Assembly: GCA_014706295.1 (NCBI GenBank)
Contig: JACSVZ010000002.1
Location: forward strand, 50,370,717-50,434,716
Source: Lycocorax pyrrhopterus obiensis
Lineage: Eukaryota > Chordata > Aves > Passeriformes > Paradisaeidae
Reading direction: 5' to 3'
DNA: 64,000 bases
Positions 10,012-21,304 of this stretch are shown piece by piece. Position 1 is the stretch's first letter; each line of letters opens with the position of its first letter. The notes beneath the pieces were generated by a model. It was not told where the DNA came from. It saw only the letters and a program-made list of their open reading frames with translations, and searched no databases. A program made the translations under genes and the position numbers.

Positions 10012-13000
10012 CAGTTTCCAACCAAGGTGTTTCAAAGAATGGCCTGGAATAGGCTTCGTTGATTCAATGTACTCGTGCTTTGGGCCAATGCTGAAAATTT
10101 GTATCAGCTCACTGAGAAACTTCATGAGCTCTAGAGGTAGCCCAAAGGGAGAGGTAGCAACACATGTTTAGGATAAGTTAGGAAATGGAAGCATCCCCAC
10201 CTGCCAGAAGCAAACTCGGCTGCAGAAGAGAACTTCATGTCTGATAATTTCCCTTCAGCCTATTTTTCGGCTTCTTCTGCGTGTAATGAATGCAGACATC
10301 CATAAGCACTGATTCATCTGATTTATTTTCCTTTGGGCTTCTCTCTCCTTTCTCAAGAGGGCTGCTTCAGTTATGGGAATTCATAGTCTCTTCTGCCTAG
10401 TGGAACCCTGACCCAGGCACAGCAGCATTCTCTCCTCATGTAATAAGCAGAAGGAACTGGTAGTTAATCTCTCTGATTGCTACATTTTTCCTTCCCCAAA
10501 GGCTTGTCATTACTGAAGGAAGCTAGGTTTTCCTGGACTTGGAGGAATTCTTGGGTTTTCTCTCAAGGCCTGTAGGTACTTGTCTCCACGGCTGATGGTG
10601 TAATTCTTCATTGGAAGTGTTTCCATAATTGACTTTGAGGAATGCTTTGCAGCTCAGTGTCTTTTCAAACTCCTGAAAGTTTCCTTGGGTACTAGCATAC
10701 ATGCTGGGAAAAATCTGTCCTGGCTAAATAATCAGCAGAAGAACACAGAGTTTTATCCCCCTAGTCCTACTCTGGTGAGTGTACAGTGAAATGCAACATG
10801 CCCAAGCTGCGTGGGATTTTACTGCTCACCCCAGAAAAGACACAAGTATTTGGTTCTTGAGTTTCTGATACATATTCAGGAGGAGACTATCTATCCCTCA
10901 CTCATTTCTATGTTTCTGTCATGCCTCCTCCTTAACCCTTCCCAGAGATATGGCATCAGTTGCTCTTTTCCTTCTGTGGCCTTGCAAACTGCTACTGTAG
11001 TTGTCATGGTGTGACCCATGGGGAGGAGCCCCAAAGAGATTGGTGAAGGAGGCTGTGAAAAAAACTGGTGGCTCCCTTGGATCTGGAGGACATGTGATTA
11101 AGAAACCTGAGACAGGTAAAACTGGCTGTAACAGGAAGGAAATTCATTACTCTGTCACAAAGACAGCTTTCAGAATGGTTCTGTGTCACATACAGAAATC
11201 AGCTAGATGAACTATCTCAGCAGCAGTAAAACCTGAAATGCAGAATGTGTTAAAGCAGAGAGAAATCCTCCAAGGGCTGCACTTGCTTTATTTTGCATGG
11301 AATCATATGATAAATGTTCCCTGCATTTTCTCCTGGATGTTCATTTTTTGTAATGCTGAAGATGCCCATCTGTAAAGGGGAGAAGTAGTGAAAGGGTGGG
11401 AATTAACAAAGGATCGGTGCTTAAATGTTTGGGTGGATTGCTGGTAGCAATGTTTTGAACTTTTTTTTTTTTTAAGCAGGAACGGCAGCATTATTAGTTA
11501 CCTAAAACCTCAAACCTTCATATCTGATCTTTACCTTGCATTTTCAGAGGATTGGTGACAATTAAATACAGTCACAGATGATCACTGAGATGTTAAACTC
11601 CCGCACTTTGATATAAATTTATTCTCTCTTCTTTTCTTCTATCAAAGTTTTATTATATGTCACTACTACAAATTGAGTAAATTCTGGTCTGTTTGATTTA
11701 GCCTGAGTTTCTTTTTTATTTTTTCATTAGAAGATCAAGAACTCAGATTTTTATCTGACCAGCTTTCTCTTTTGGAACCAATTACAGAAACACAAATAAG
11801 ATCAGACTTGTTGCCTAGTCCTCCTGCTTAGGGTGAGAACTCTAGAACAGCAGGAAGTATTGAAAATTATTCGGAGGCCACAGTGCTGTTCATTGTGGCT
11901 ATAGAAATTTCCATGAAAAAAGAATTGTTTGCAAAATGGTTTATTTTATCCATACTGTATGGCTTCTCTGAAACTTAGGAATTTTTTTCAAGGGGGTGTT
12001 CTACTGTAGTGTAGCTGTTCTATTTGAGTTAACCTGTATGATAAGTTTCCATTCCATTTTATTTTTATGCTTGCTGTTAATTAGGTCCATGCCTTCAGTA
12101 AGTGTAAAAGAGTATTGCTTTATTAACATCAATTACTGTTAGCTCTTATTGACATCGAGAGAGCACCCACACGTCTCAGCACAACCAGCTCCCCCTCTGA
12201 CAGATGACAGTACCAACAGCAGGCAAGAGACATTTCCCTGCAAGCTCCTTAAGGCATGGAATTAATGCATTCTGATTTACAGAGGCTACGGTCCTTGGAG
12301 TACTCACAGGGCTAGGGCAGTGACAGGGAATGATACACACTTACTGCAGCACATTCTGAAAGCATACTTCCTTTGGATGTGTAACCCAATGTTGTTTCGA
12401 ATTGGTGGGGAACAACATCTTAAATTATAGATCTGTGTTTTCAAGACAACAGAGAAAATTATTTCATGTGACACTGTTAGCAGCTTTTCCTTCTGAGGCC
12501 AAGTGAGATGTGGTTTTCCCCTTCTTGGGGTATCAGTCCTAAGAGAGATAACCTGTATCACCATGAAAACATTTTGTGTTTTCTGGGGTGGAACAAAACT
12601 GTGAAGTATCTGAAATTACACACCATGTCTTTTTTTTTTTTTCTTGAAGAGCTTTCATAAAATTCAGAGATTGGGAAGACTCTCTCCCCCTTGGGAATTA
12701 ATTAAAATGACTTTATTTAATCTCTGCAGACTATAGGTATTTGTATATTCAGTCTTCTAACATCCCTCCCTAGAGAATGCTTGCTAAAGAAACAGCTCAG
12801 CTTTTTCAGCAGAGGTAACAATGTTGCACATTTGCAATTACTATTTCTTACACTAAGCATCTACGTTAATACTTCCAGAAATCAGTTTAAACAACATAAC
12901 AAACTTCTAGTGAAAGGATAACTTTGCCTAGAGAGAAGGTACTTTCTCTAACTGTACTTTGAGCTGTGTTCTCTTCAAAATGTTTGTTTTGCTTTAATGA

Positions 13001-15214
13001 GACAATGTTGTAATCTGTTAGCCTTAGAGTACTTTTGTAAAACTCAGCTAAAAGAAATTGAGCAAATTTCACAAGAAACTTGGTCATGTTGCAAGGAAGA
13101 TAATTTTTATCTATTTTCCTTTTTCACATTTGACTCTTGCAGGTTTATGGTGTAGATGTGGCCAAAATGATTGCGGTTTGGTGTCTAAAGACTGTTGTGG
13201 GAGCTGGGAAGGCAACAGTTTTCCTTTTGCGGCTTGTTTGGGGACGACCTTCTTCCCTCCTGCACAGGTGTAGGCTACCTTTTGGCAGAAACACAGCACT
13301 GTTTCTGTGACACACTGTCCAGCAGAAGGTAAAGGTACTCTGCCAGCTGCAGCAGGTGCCACACCTGTGCAGGGGGACAGGGATGCATGGAAAGCATCAG
13401 CTGCAGGTCTGAGGACCCCCATCACCCTACACAAGGGCTTCCCCCCGTGAGTTACTGTCTCAGCAGGCAGAGTGGCTCTGCTGCAGTGTGGTGCGACTCC
13501 CTGGTGCTGCAGGAGGGAGGATATTTCCTCTTCTCCAGAGGAAAGCAGCTCTCTAACATGCGCCACTGGGACTAATTGCTGATGACTGGATTTTGTCTTC
13601 CCCATGGAAATTTCATTGGTCTTAATTAAGTTACCTTAACCTTTCTTTCTTGGTCTGCTGAACTCCGGGGGCCTGAGATGTAGAAAGACAGTGGCTCCAT
13701 AAATAAGCTGCTCTGATCATAAAAAGAACTATGAGCCTGGGAGAAGTGATTAAAAATTCCTAATGAAAATTCCACTTGGGTGAACAAACCAAGAGCAAAT
13801 GATTGCTATCACTGTAACTGACCTTTCTATCACATTCAGTTGTGTGAGACTCAGCTGTTGCCGTTTATATCACAGTAATAAAAAATTCACTAGAATTTGC
13901 TTTACAATGTTCTAGTAACTAATATTCTGTTAATTGATACCCTGGGTGATTAATAAAACCAGCCTATAAAATTCCATTTGAAACCTAGCACCTGGATACA
14001 AATTTTGCAGGTTCAAAGTGGTATGAAGACAAGAAATTTTCTAGAAAAAATGTCATCACACATATGTAAAAGGCACTTGATGTAATTTTTACTTCCTCGC
14101 ATAAGGTACCGTGTTTTAAAATGTATCTTGAGATGAGAGTTGTATATAGTAGGAATTTATCTACTGATCTAGTGACTGCAAAGCCAACCAGGAGACGTAA
14201 TCAGCAGAGCTGGCTGACATATTCTTAGTGGACTCCCAAATACTTCAAGTCAGAAAGTCTGTTGCATCTTGCTTATTTAAAAGGTTTCTTTAAAAATGAC
14301 TCTGCTTGCCTAGAGGATGCAGCAAGTGATAGGAAGAAGCTGTTAGAAACCAGAATCAGGGGTGTGTTTCCAGAGTGGGAAAACCAAGAGAAAATTCCTC
14401 ATGAAAGCAGAACGGACTAGGATCCTATACTGTAAAATAGTAGAAAAATATAAATGCGTCTGGATGCAGTGATGAGCAATGCAGGTGTCTTTCCTGCAAG
14501 ACTGTGGGGACGCAGGCAGCACCCCAGCTTGGGACAGGCTCCAGTCACAGCCGAAAGAGTGGCTGAAAGCTGGGAAGAGGCAGGGAAGAGAAAATGGCAT
14601 CGAGGCCTGGCTGCCCAAGAGCGATGGCGGCTTCCAGCAGGACAGGTGGGCTGGTGGCACAAGCCGGGAGGAGGCATGATGGCAAAAAAGGCCAATGCCA
14701 AAAAAGAGATGGGTGCTTCCTGCACCTCACAGAGAGGCCCCTCAGCTCCCAGCTGCCCACACATGGGCCTGGCCATTCGGCCATGGCTGCCAGCAGCGCC
14801 GGCTAAAGGAGCAGGGCCTGGCGTGAGGGCAAGGAGGGGCTTTCCTCAGGCATTTGCAGCCCTTTCTCCCCGAAAAGGTGCTGTTGAGTTTGGAACCAGC
14901 TTCGTAATTTGTGCCCGCTTGGCAAAAAGCCTTCCAGGACACCTGTTGGGCAAAGGTGGGTGTCTCAACACTGAGGGAACAGGCAGGCTCTCTGCTGGGA
15001 TCCCAGCGGGAATGTGCAATGAATGGCTCGGTGGAGGTATGCCTCACATATTAAATCTCATAATTTAACCCGGCTCTCAGCATTATCCCTGATGTGCACA
15101 TCCCTTGGGATTTGGAAGGGCCCTGTCCTGTGGCAAGGATGGGAGGGCTCACTCTGTGATTCGGACAGAGCTGAGTGTTTGCAACCACCACACCCACTGA
15201 CAGGAAAGGGAGCA
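10012..15214. other. Intergenic DNA between Y1 and Y3, first part
   Basis: Mostly AT-rich single-copy sequence. I recognised no exon, RNA gene or named repeat. A GC-richer patch at about 14450-15000 carries long overlapping open frames on both strands (the longest at 14454-15068), but without homology, codon pattern or splice context. A patch at 13110-13600 is similar. Both look like base-composition effects. Confidence 0.5.
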
Positions 15215-15407
15215 GAATGGAATGGAATGGAATGGAATGGAAAGGAAAGGAAAGGAAAGGAAAGGAAAGGAAAGGAAAGGAAAGGAAAGGAAAGGAAAGG
15301 AAAGGAAAGGAAAGGAAAGGAAAGGAAAGGAAAGGAAAGGAAAGGAAAGGAAAGGAAAGGAAAGGAAAGGAAAGGAAAGGAAAGGAAAGGAAAGGAAAGG
15401 AAAGGAA
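15215..15407. repeat. (GGAAT)5-(GGAAA)~33 microsatellite
   Basis: Five GGAAT units (about 15216-15240) pass directly into about 33 uninterrupted GGAAA units (to 15407). Together they make a 190-bp pure polypurine strand. All three plus-strand frames, and the polypyrimidine complement, stay open across it, which produces long meaningless frames rich in Lys, Glu, Arg and Gly or in Phe, Leu, Ser and Pro. The purity suggests a young, unstable array. Confidence 0.98.
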
Positions 15408-16770
15408 GCACAATTATTACCAAGGTGATTAACTGTGTTAAGTTAAATATTAATCTATGGCAAAGGGGTGTTATTGGAAGGTTATCTTTAGCCCTCATTA
15501 GGAAAAAGCTTCCACACCCTTGGAGAAGGCTTGTAGTAGCATACCTGTAACAGGGAAACTTGGAACTGGTAAAGAAAATCCTGAAGGCGAGAAATAAAAT
15601 AAAAAATATATCTAGGATTTAATTTTATTACAGCATGCATGTTTCTAGCCACATATTCATGTCATTCGGGTTTATGAAGAGGTAGATGGCTCTCAATTTC
15701 CAGAGCTGTGCCTGCAGATCCTGTGGTGCAGTCGCAGTGTGTGAGCACAAGAGAGCTGTCACTGCCTTTGTGTGTTCCGCCTGTGGACACGGTTGGAGGC
15801 AGGTTGTGGAGGTGGTCATAGAAGTACACAGTACAACTTTGCCTCTGTGGCTCAGTCCACAAAAGGAGCCTTTTGTTCACAGGCTATGTGTTTGTGGGGC
15901 TGTAAGGCATTTGTGAGGTAGCTGTAGCTGAAAGGATGGCTGTGGAAAAAACCCAAAGGGGAATGGAAGAGAAAGGTCAACAAGAACAATAGCATTTTAG
16001 CCAGAAGGATTTAATAATTAAACAATAAATGCAGATTTCAAAACGATGACAACTGCTGATTAAAGAAGCTACAGGAAAATGAATCTCTGGTGGCTGAGGA
16101 TATATTCCTCTCAGCAATTTACATCTCACAGCTGACTTAAAAAAATCCCTGGCACGTTTCCCCCAGTCTAGAAAGAGGGGCCTAAGGTGGCTCAAGGAAA
16201 TGAGCTTTGAGCCACCACCTGTGGGAGTGATCATTAAAGAAATGTTTCGGGCTCACAACAACCAAAAATTAAGTACCTTTCTGCACGAAGCAAGGACCTC
16301 CACCTTGTTCGGTTGCTGTATTCTCTGGCAATCAAATGGCATGTTGGCCTGAAGGGCCTAGAGCAGAAATTCTTGTGTTTTGTAGGTGAAAGGTTTAGGC
16401 AGTCATCATGTGTTTCTGCTATTTATCCTTTTGACTATTTCGTTAATCTGCGAAAAGCATGCTGTGTATTAGAAATCAAAACCATATAATTAAAGCAGAA
16501 TCTCGGGTAAGTGACTCCTCTTTCCTCCGCTGCCCCCAACAGTGAGTAACACTGCTGTTGCACAAATGCCTTTGAAGCACAGTGCCTGTGTTGTTAACAG
16601 TGGCAAAAATCAAGTAAGTAGCAGGTACTGGCTGTTCCGTGAGGGATTAAGATTAAAATATATACGCTTGACTCGATTCTCATTTATTCCAGAAAATCAG
16701 AGGCTAACAAAAGAGACTGTCAGCTTGCAAATTAAAGGGAATATTAAAAAAAGAGAGGACCTTCAGCAGC
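15408..16770. other. Intergenic DNA between Y1 and Y3, second part
   Basis: AT-rich unique sequence with no gene or repeat that I recognise. It ends at the Y3 terminator. Confidence 0.5.
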
Positions 16771-16774
16771 AAAA
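16771..16774 (-). terminator. Pol III terminator of Y3
   Basis: A four-T stop on the minus strand directly after the lower stem, followed by GC as in Y1. The shared TTTTGC context suggests common descent of the Y1 and Y3 3' ends. Confidence 0.85.
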
Positions 16775-16868
16775 GACCAGTCAAGTGCAGCAGTGGGTGT
16801 GGAGAAAGAACAAAGAAATCTGTAACTGGCTGTGATCAATTATAAATACCACTGCCATCGGACCAGCC
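16771..16868 (-). ncRNA. RNY3: Y3 RNA (Ro60-associated small cytoplasmic RNA)
   Basis: The minus strand begins GGCTGGTCCGATGGCAGTGG and ends CTGCACTTGACTGGTCTTTT. It is 98 nt, slightly shorter than human Y3 (about 101). The segment TTGATCACAGCCAGTTACAG followed by ATTTCTTTGTTC is the Y3 signature and separates it from Y1. The lower Ro60-binding stem with its bulged C is intact. The upper stem pairs GGCAGTGG with CCACTGCTG, the element known to be needed for Y RNA function in DNA replication initiation. The promoter and terminator are complete, so this should be the functional locus. Y3 is the most conserved Y RNA in vertebrates. Confidence 0.97.
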
Positions 16869-17099
16869 GAAAGCTGCTGTGGCAGGAGAGGCATTTATAG
16901 CTCTGAGAAGAGAACACTGTCTCTCTTACGATGGTATACCTAATACCCCAGTCTCGCAAAACCAAACGGTTGTGGGTTTCTCTTTCAAAACCAACAAGCG
17001 GAATCTCTCCTCGAGTCCCATATGTGTTACATTTCGTGCGGGCATTCTCCTGGAAGCATCCCCGGGCAGCGCTGCATGCTGGGTTGGCGCTATGCAGAT
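16869..17099 (-). promoter_or_regulatory. Type-3 Pol III promoter of Y3
   Basis: Read on the minus strand, the TATA box TATAAAT is at 16893-16899 (25-31 bp upstream). A PSE-position element at about 16919-16936 has the ACCAT core but matches the rest of the consensus poorly, so it is the weakest part of the assignment. The distal element has a perfect SPH/ZNF143 core CCCAGCATGC (17074-17083) and an octamer-like ATCTGCAT (17092-17099). These lie 206-231 bp upstream, with the same spacing as at Y1. Confidence 0.85.
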
Positions 17100-17237
17100 G
17101 AGCCACGGGCTGGAAGCTGCTCGGGGAGGGTGCTGTGCTGCAGCTCTTCCTCCCGGCGGCGGAGCTGGCATCGCAGGCGATCTCCGATACAAGAAAAAAG
17201 GCTGCTCGCGGATAATCTTTAACGAGTGAAGCGTGCA

Positions 17238-17263
17238 GAGTTTACTGTGTGAGTTTACTGTGT
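17238..17263. repeat. 13-bp tandem duplication upstream of Y3
   Basis: GAGTTTACTGTGT occurs twice back to back (17238-17250 and 17251-17263). This is a small slippage-type duplication about 140 bp beyond the Y3 distal element, with no known role. Confidence 0.9.
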
Positions 17264-17945
17264 GGGCAGAGGCAAACAAGCCGTCTCACAGATACATCTG
17301 AGCGATTATGTTCTTTCAGTTCCGTCTGCTGTAGCTCGTAACAAGCAGCGCACACCTTTCTCTGTTCGGGAGCGGCTGCCGAAGCCTTGGCTCTCTGCTC
17401 CACTCCACATCAGGGCTACACATGAGGAGATGGAGAGGCCAGGAGCAAATGGGCATGGGTGGGATCCGGATCTCAACAGCTACTAAGAAACTATTATTGT
17501 AAAATAGAACTTTTATATTAGGGGTAAAATAAACACCTAAAAAAAAAAGTCGTGGTGAGTTTTTTTGTTTTGGGTTTGGGTTTTTTGGTGTTTTTTGTTT
17601 ATTTGTTTGTTTTGTTTTGTTTTCCCTTTTCTGACAATATTAGAGCCAAAGGGCATCAGTGAAAAAACAAATCCAAAAGGTAGCGTTTCAGTGAAATTCT
17701 CTCCTTGCAGACAAAATCAGCTGCAGAAGACTATTCCTCTTGCCCCAGGCATTCCCACATCCACCTGCCCCTCAGCAACTACTTCTGCAGCAAACCCTCA
17801 CACCCTGGGAGAAAGTGATCTCAGCTTTGCAAACCAAAACTCCCATGTAATATGTGGAGGGTCCTGGTTAGTGCAGACCAGCTCAGCCACACAGTTTAAA
17901 GTCCAAAAGAGCACAACTGTGAGGGCAATGCACCGCAGCGCTGGG
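17264..17945. other. Intergenic DNA between the Y3 promoter and the ERVL LTR
   Basis: Contains AATAAA followed closely by an A-run (about 17527-17549), which looks like the tail of an old retroposed transcript, though no source gene is recognised. A T/G-rich low-complexity stretch follows (about 17555-17625). No gene is visible. Confidence 0.45.
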
Positions 17946-18479
17946 TGTAAAGGTTTTGAGCGGGATAGGGTAGATTTTATTCCTAGCAGCTGGTACAGTG
18001 CTGTGGTTTGGATTTAGTGTGAGAATAACACTGATAGCACACTGATGGTTTAGTGGTTGCTGAGCAGTGCTTACCCTAAGCCAAGGACTTTTCAGTTTCC
18101 CATGCTCTGCCAGGGAGCAGGTGCACAAGACAGAACAACTGACCCAAACCGGCCAAAGGGATATTTTTTAGCAGAGAATGTCATTCCCAGTGTATAAACT
18201 GGAGGGAGTTGGCAGGGAGCCACTTATCACTGCTGGGGGATGGGCTGGGCATAAATCAGTGGTGGGTAAGAAATAATGTGCATCACTTCTTTCTCTTGGG
18301 CTTTTTTCCTCTCTCTCGTCTTCTCATTATTAACTTCATTTCAATTATTAAGTGGTTCTTACCTCAACCTATGTGTTTTATTTTTCCCATTCTCCCCACC
18401 CCAGGGGAGGGGTGGAAGGGTGGGGAGTGAGCAAGCTGTTGTGTGGTACTTTGTTGGCATCTGGGGTTAAACCTCAACA
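17946..18479 (+). mobile_element. ERVL solo LTR with perfect 5-bp target duplication
   Basis: The 534-bp element begins TGTAAAGG and ends CCTCAACA. It is flanked on both sides by CTGGG (17941-17945 and 18480-18484), a 5-bp target duplication as expected of ERVL. The body matches the common avian ERVL LTR as I remember it, including the CTAGCAGCTGGTACAGTGCT segment near the start, a TATAAA at 18193-18198, the CATCACTTCTTTCTCTTGGG block and the GGTTAAACC near the end. No internal sequence remains, so it arose by recombination between two LTRs. It has diverged moderately and is probably an old insertion. It lies 0.85 kb upstream of the Y3 distal element and faces the opposite way to Y3. Confidence 0.95.
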
Positions 18480-21206
18480 CTGGGACAGAAGGTCTTCCAC
18501 CTTCCAAAACCAGCGTCTCACTCATTGCTGTTTAATTGTGCTGCAGTTCTTTTCATGTCCCCTTTCTGGTCACCTCACAAAGATGACCTTTTGAGCAGCT
18601 CTACAGCCTGTTCTGCCGACCTATGGCTGAGCTCCTGAGGTCACACCTTTGGTTCCTGATTTCTCACCTGCAGTCCCACCCTCTCCCTTGTATCCGCATA
18701 TCTAATCTTGGAAAGCTATACAGTGGCAAATAGAAGTTCAAATGTTACCTTTTCAGCTCAAGAGTGCACAGTAGCAGTGAGGAAAAGAAGGAATTGCCCT
18801 GGAAAATCTTCAGGAGCCTGATTTTAGATTGTCTTCAAATTGCTGTGTGCACAGTAGCTCACTGTCTCATCTCAGGAGTAGGTTTAATAATCCTAAAGAG
18901 AGTAAACATCACTCCTAGTGATTTCAGAGAGATTGGCTTAAAATATTCCAGAGACTCAGTTCAGCTTGAAGTCTGTGATCTATCAGGTTTCTTTGGGCTA
19001 AGGAAAAAGGTCAAAATACAGTCATTCCTTGCTCCAAAAAGAGAATAGAAAATGAAGTTATTTTCATAAATTTGGAATAATGTCTGCATTTTAAAATTTG
19101 GGCTATTTGGCCTCTGTATTTATAGCATTAGTTTGGAACCAGAAGAAAAAGTTTTAGGTTGGGGTTTTTTTGTAGAAGAATACTGATATACTGATGGCAC
19201 CATGATTAATGGATGGATTTCTTCAGAACAGTGCTGCACTTTCATTCCAATACCCACTGAGTGCCAGAATTTTTATATTCTGAAACCAGATAAACCAGGA
19301 AGTGAAGAGTCAAAGCTTCATCCAATTTGTTCTTTTTGGAGGCATAACATTCTGTTGTGCTTGAGGCCCAGCAGGTTCAACCTGGCTCTGAGGAAGCTTG
19401 AAATAAAACAAGCAGGGGCACCAAAGCAGTGTCTCTTTCATGGGAAAGTAGTTTCCAGCCAGCACCAAAAGCCAAATCTGTCTTTGGTCTTCCTCCTTAA
19501 ACTGAAGACATTATTACCTTTTCTGATTTATCAGAAAATCAGAAGTGGTGGGGTTTTTGGTTTTTTTTTGTTGTTGTTGTTGTTGTTTGTTTGTATTTAT
19601 TTTTATTTTTGTTTGTTTGGGTGTTTGTTTCCTTTTGTTTGGTTTTTGTTTTTAAGTCCTGCAGAGTTCTTTTTGGGTATATAAACATACTGAGCATAAA
19701 GGGAGTCAGGAAAAAAAAAGAGCATGTCATTGTATAAAATCAGTTAAAATGCAATGCAAGGGATGCACACACAATTTGGAACGATCCCTGAGATTTTTTG
19801 CTACCTCTCGTTTTTGTCAAATACTTTGGTAATGCTGCGAAAATGTTTGGTTAGGGATTTGTTTATGCAACGCAGCCTGTTTGCACATGTTTTACATCAG
19901 TAATATTGTATCCAGGCTTTTTCAAACAAGTTCCTAATCTGACAACAACTTTTTGGACTTTATCACAGTTGGAATCCATTTCACTTGCTACTACTTCAAA
20001 ATTGGTGGGGATTTTTTTTGTGGAATTTATTTTCTACAAAAAGTTGCAAAATTGGGCCACTCTCAGCTGTCTTTCAATGCTTTTGTGCCATTGTTGCAGC
20101 AGGCTCCAGCACGTGAATATGACTGGAAGTTATCTCTTTTCCCCCTTGAGAGGAACTGTGTATTTTCCTTGAGTTTTCATACCCTTTTCTCATGTGTATA
20201 GTTTTACAACAGGGCCCTGCTTACCTTCACAGATACATCTTTTACCTATTGCAGAGATTTACAAGGGATTAAATCCTTGATTCTAACAATCCCTTATCAT
20301 GAAAAAAACCCCAAAATATTTGTAAACCCTGGTAGAAAATGGGAACCTTAAATCAGCCCAGAGCATTGTTCTGAAGGCTTTGTCTTTGCTCTCCTTCCAG
20401 CCACATCCCCCAGGCCTCCAATTTTGTATTATTTTATCACACTAATTACATACCCAGCAGTATGAGCTGGGCTTCAGGGTTAGATTTTGGGGTATGTGTC
20501 ATCTTCTATACCACCTTTTTAAATGTACATTTGAAAATACAGGTTGGAGCCTTGCTACATGTTCCAGAAGAACTCATCTACAGTGGAGACCCACTCTGAA
20601 TGTAATAAGCCAGGTTTTTCTAATAAGAGCTCAAGAGGATTTCTTTATGTGGCTTGTGTTAATTTGCTTGCTGTGAGACACTGCTCTTCTGACTAGCCTG
20701 TTTAATGCTGACTTCTTGTCTCTTGTGACCCACTGTCTCTGTGTTTAGCTGTGTCTTCAGAGGCTTAATACACAGCCAAAATATTTGACATGTTAAGTCA
20801 GAGGGTTAATGTTGCTACAGGAACCTTTACGAGCACTTGTGTAAGGTTACTTTTAATTAATTTTTACAGACTGGAAAAAAAGGTGACAAAGATTCTACAA
20901 TGGGCTTCAAATACAGTGTGCTACACAGCACTTAAAAATCCAGTGTTAGTGGTGGCATTCGCTAAAATGATTTCATGTGACATTTCAACACATACTGTGG
21001 GCAACATTCCTAAGAGTGTTTGAGGAATGCAAGAGGACACACGATTCAATGAGCATCTTCACATCATCTTTACACCTGCCAACATAAAGAAAGAGAGGTG
21101 TCTCCTTCCACTGTGTAGGAAGAGAAAAGTAACTTATGTTAGTCAAAGCATTTTCCTCATGAAAAGTAAATTCTAGAAAAGAAATGCTTGATGAATTTTG
21201 CTGATT

Positions 21207-21304
21207 TTAGCAAACAATAGTATAGTATCTATTAGCAAACAATCTATAGTATCTATTAGCAAATATCTATAGTATCTATTAGCAAACAATACTATAGTAT
21301 AGTA
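21207..21304. repeat. Degenerate minisatellite, unit about 28 bp
   Basis: The motif TATAGTATCTATTAGCAAA recurs about three to four times with small gains and losses, giving an AT-rich tandem array of roughly 100 bp. No function is indicated. Confidence 0.85.

Noticed and set aside
13111..13605. 164-codon open frame on the minus strand
   Set aside because: No family resemblance, and a shorter frame lies opposite it. Cys- and Pro-rich low-information sequence without supporting signals.
14454..15068. 204-codon open frame on the plus strand
   Set aside because: No recognisable domain. Overlapping long frames occur on both strands in the same GC-rich patch, and no splice sites or promoter belong to it. 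It is best explained by composition.
15023..15550. Lys/Glu/Arg/Gly-repeat and Phe/Leu/Ser/Pro-repeat open frames
   Set aside because: These are translations of the GGAAT/GGAAA microsatellite and its complement.
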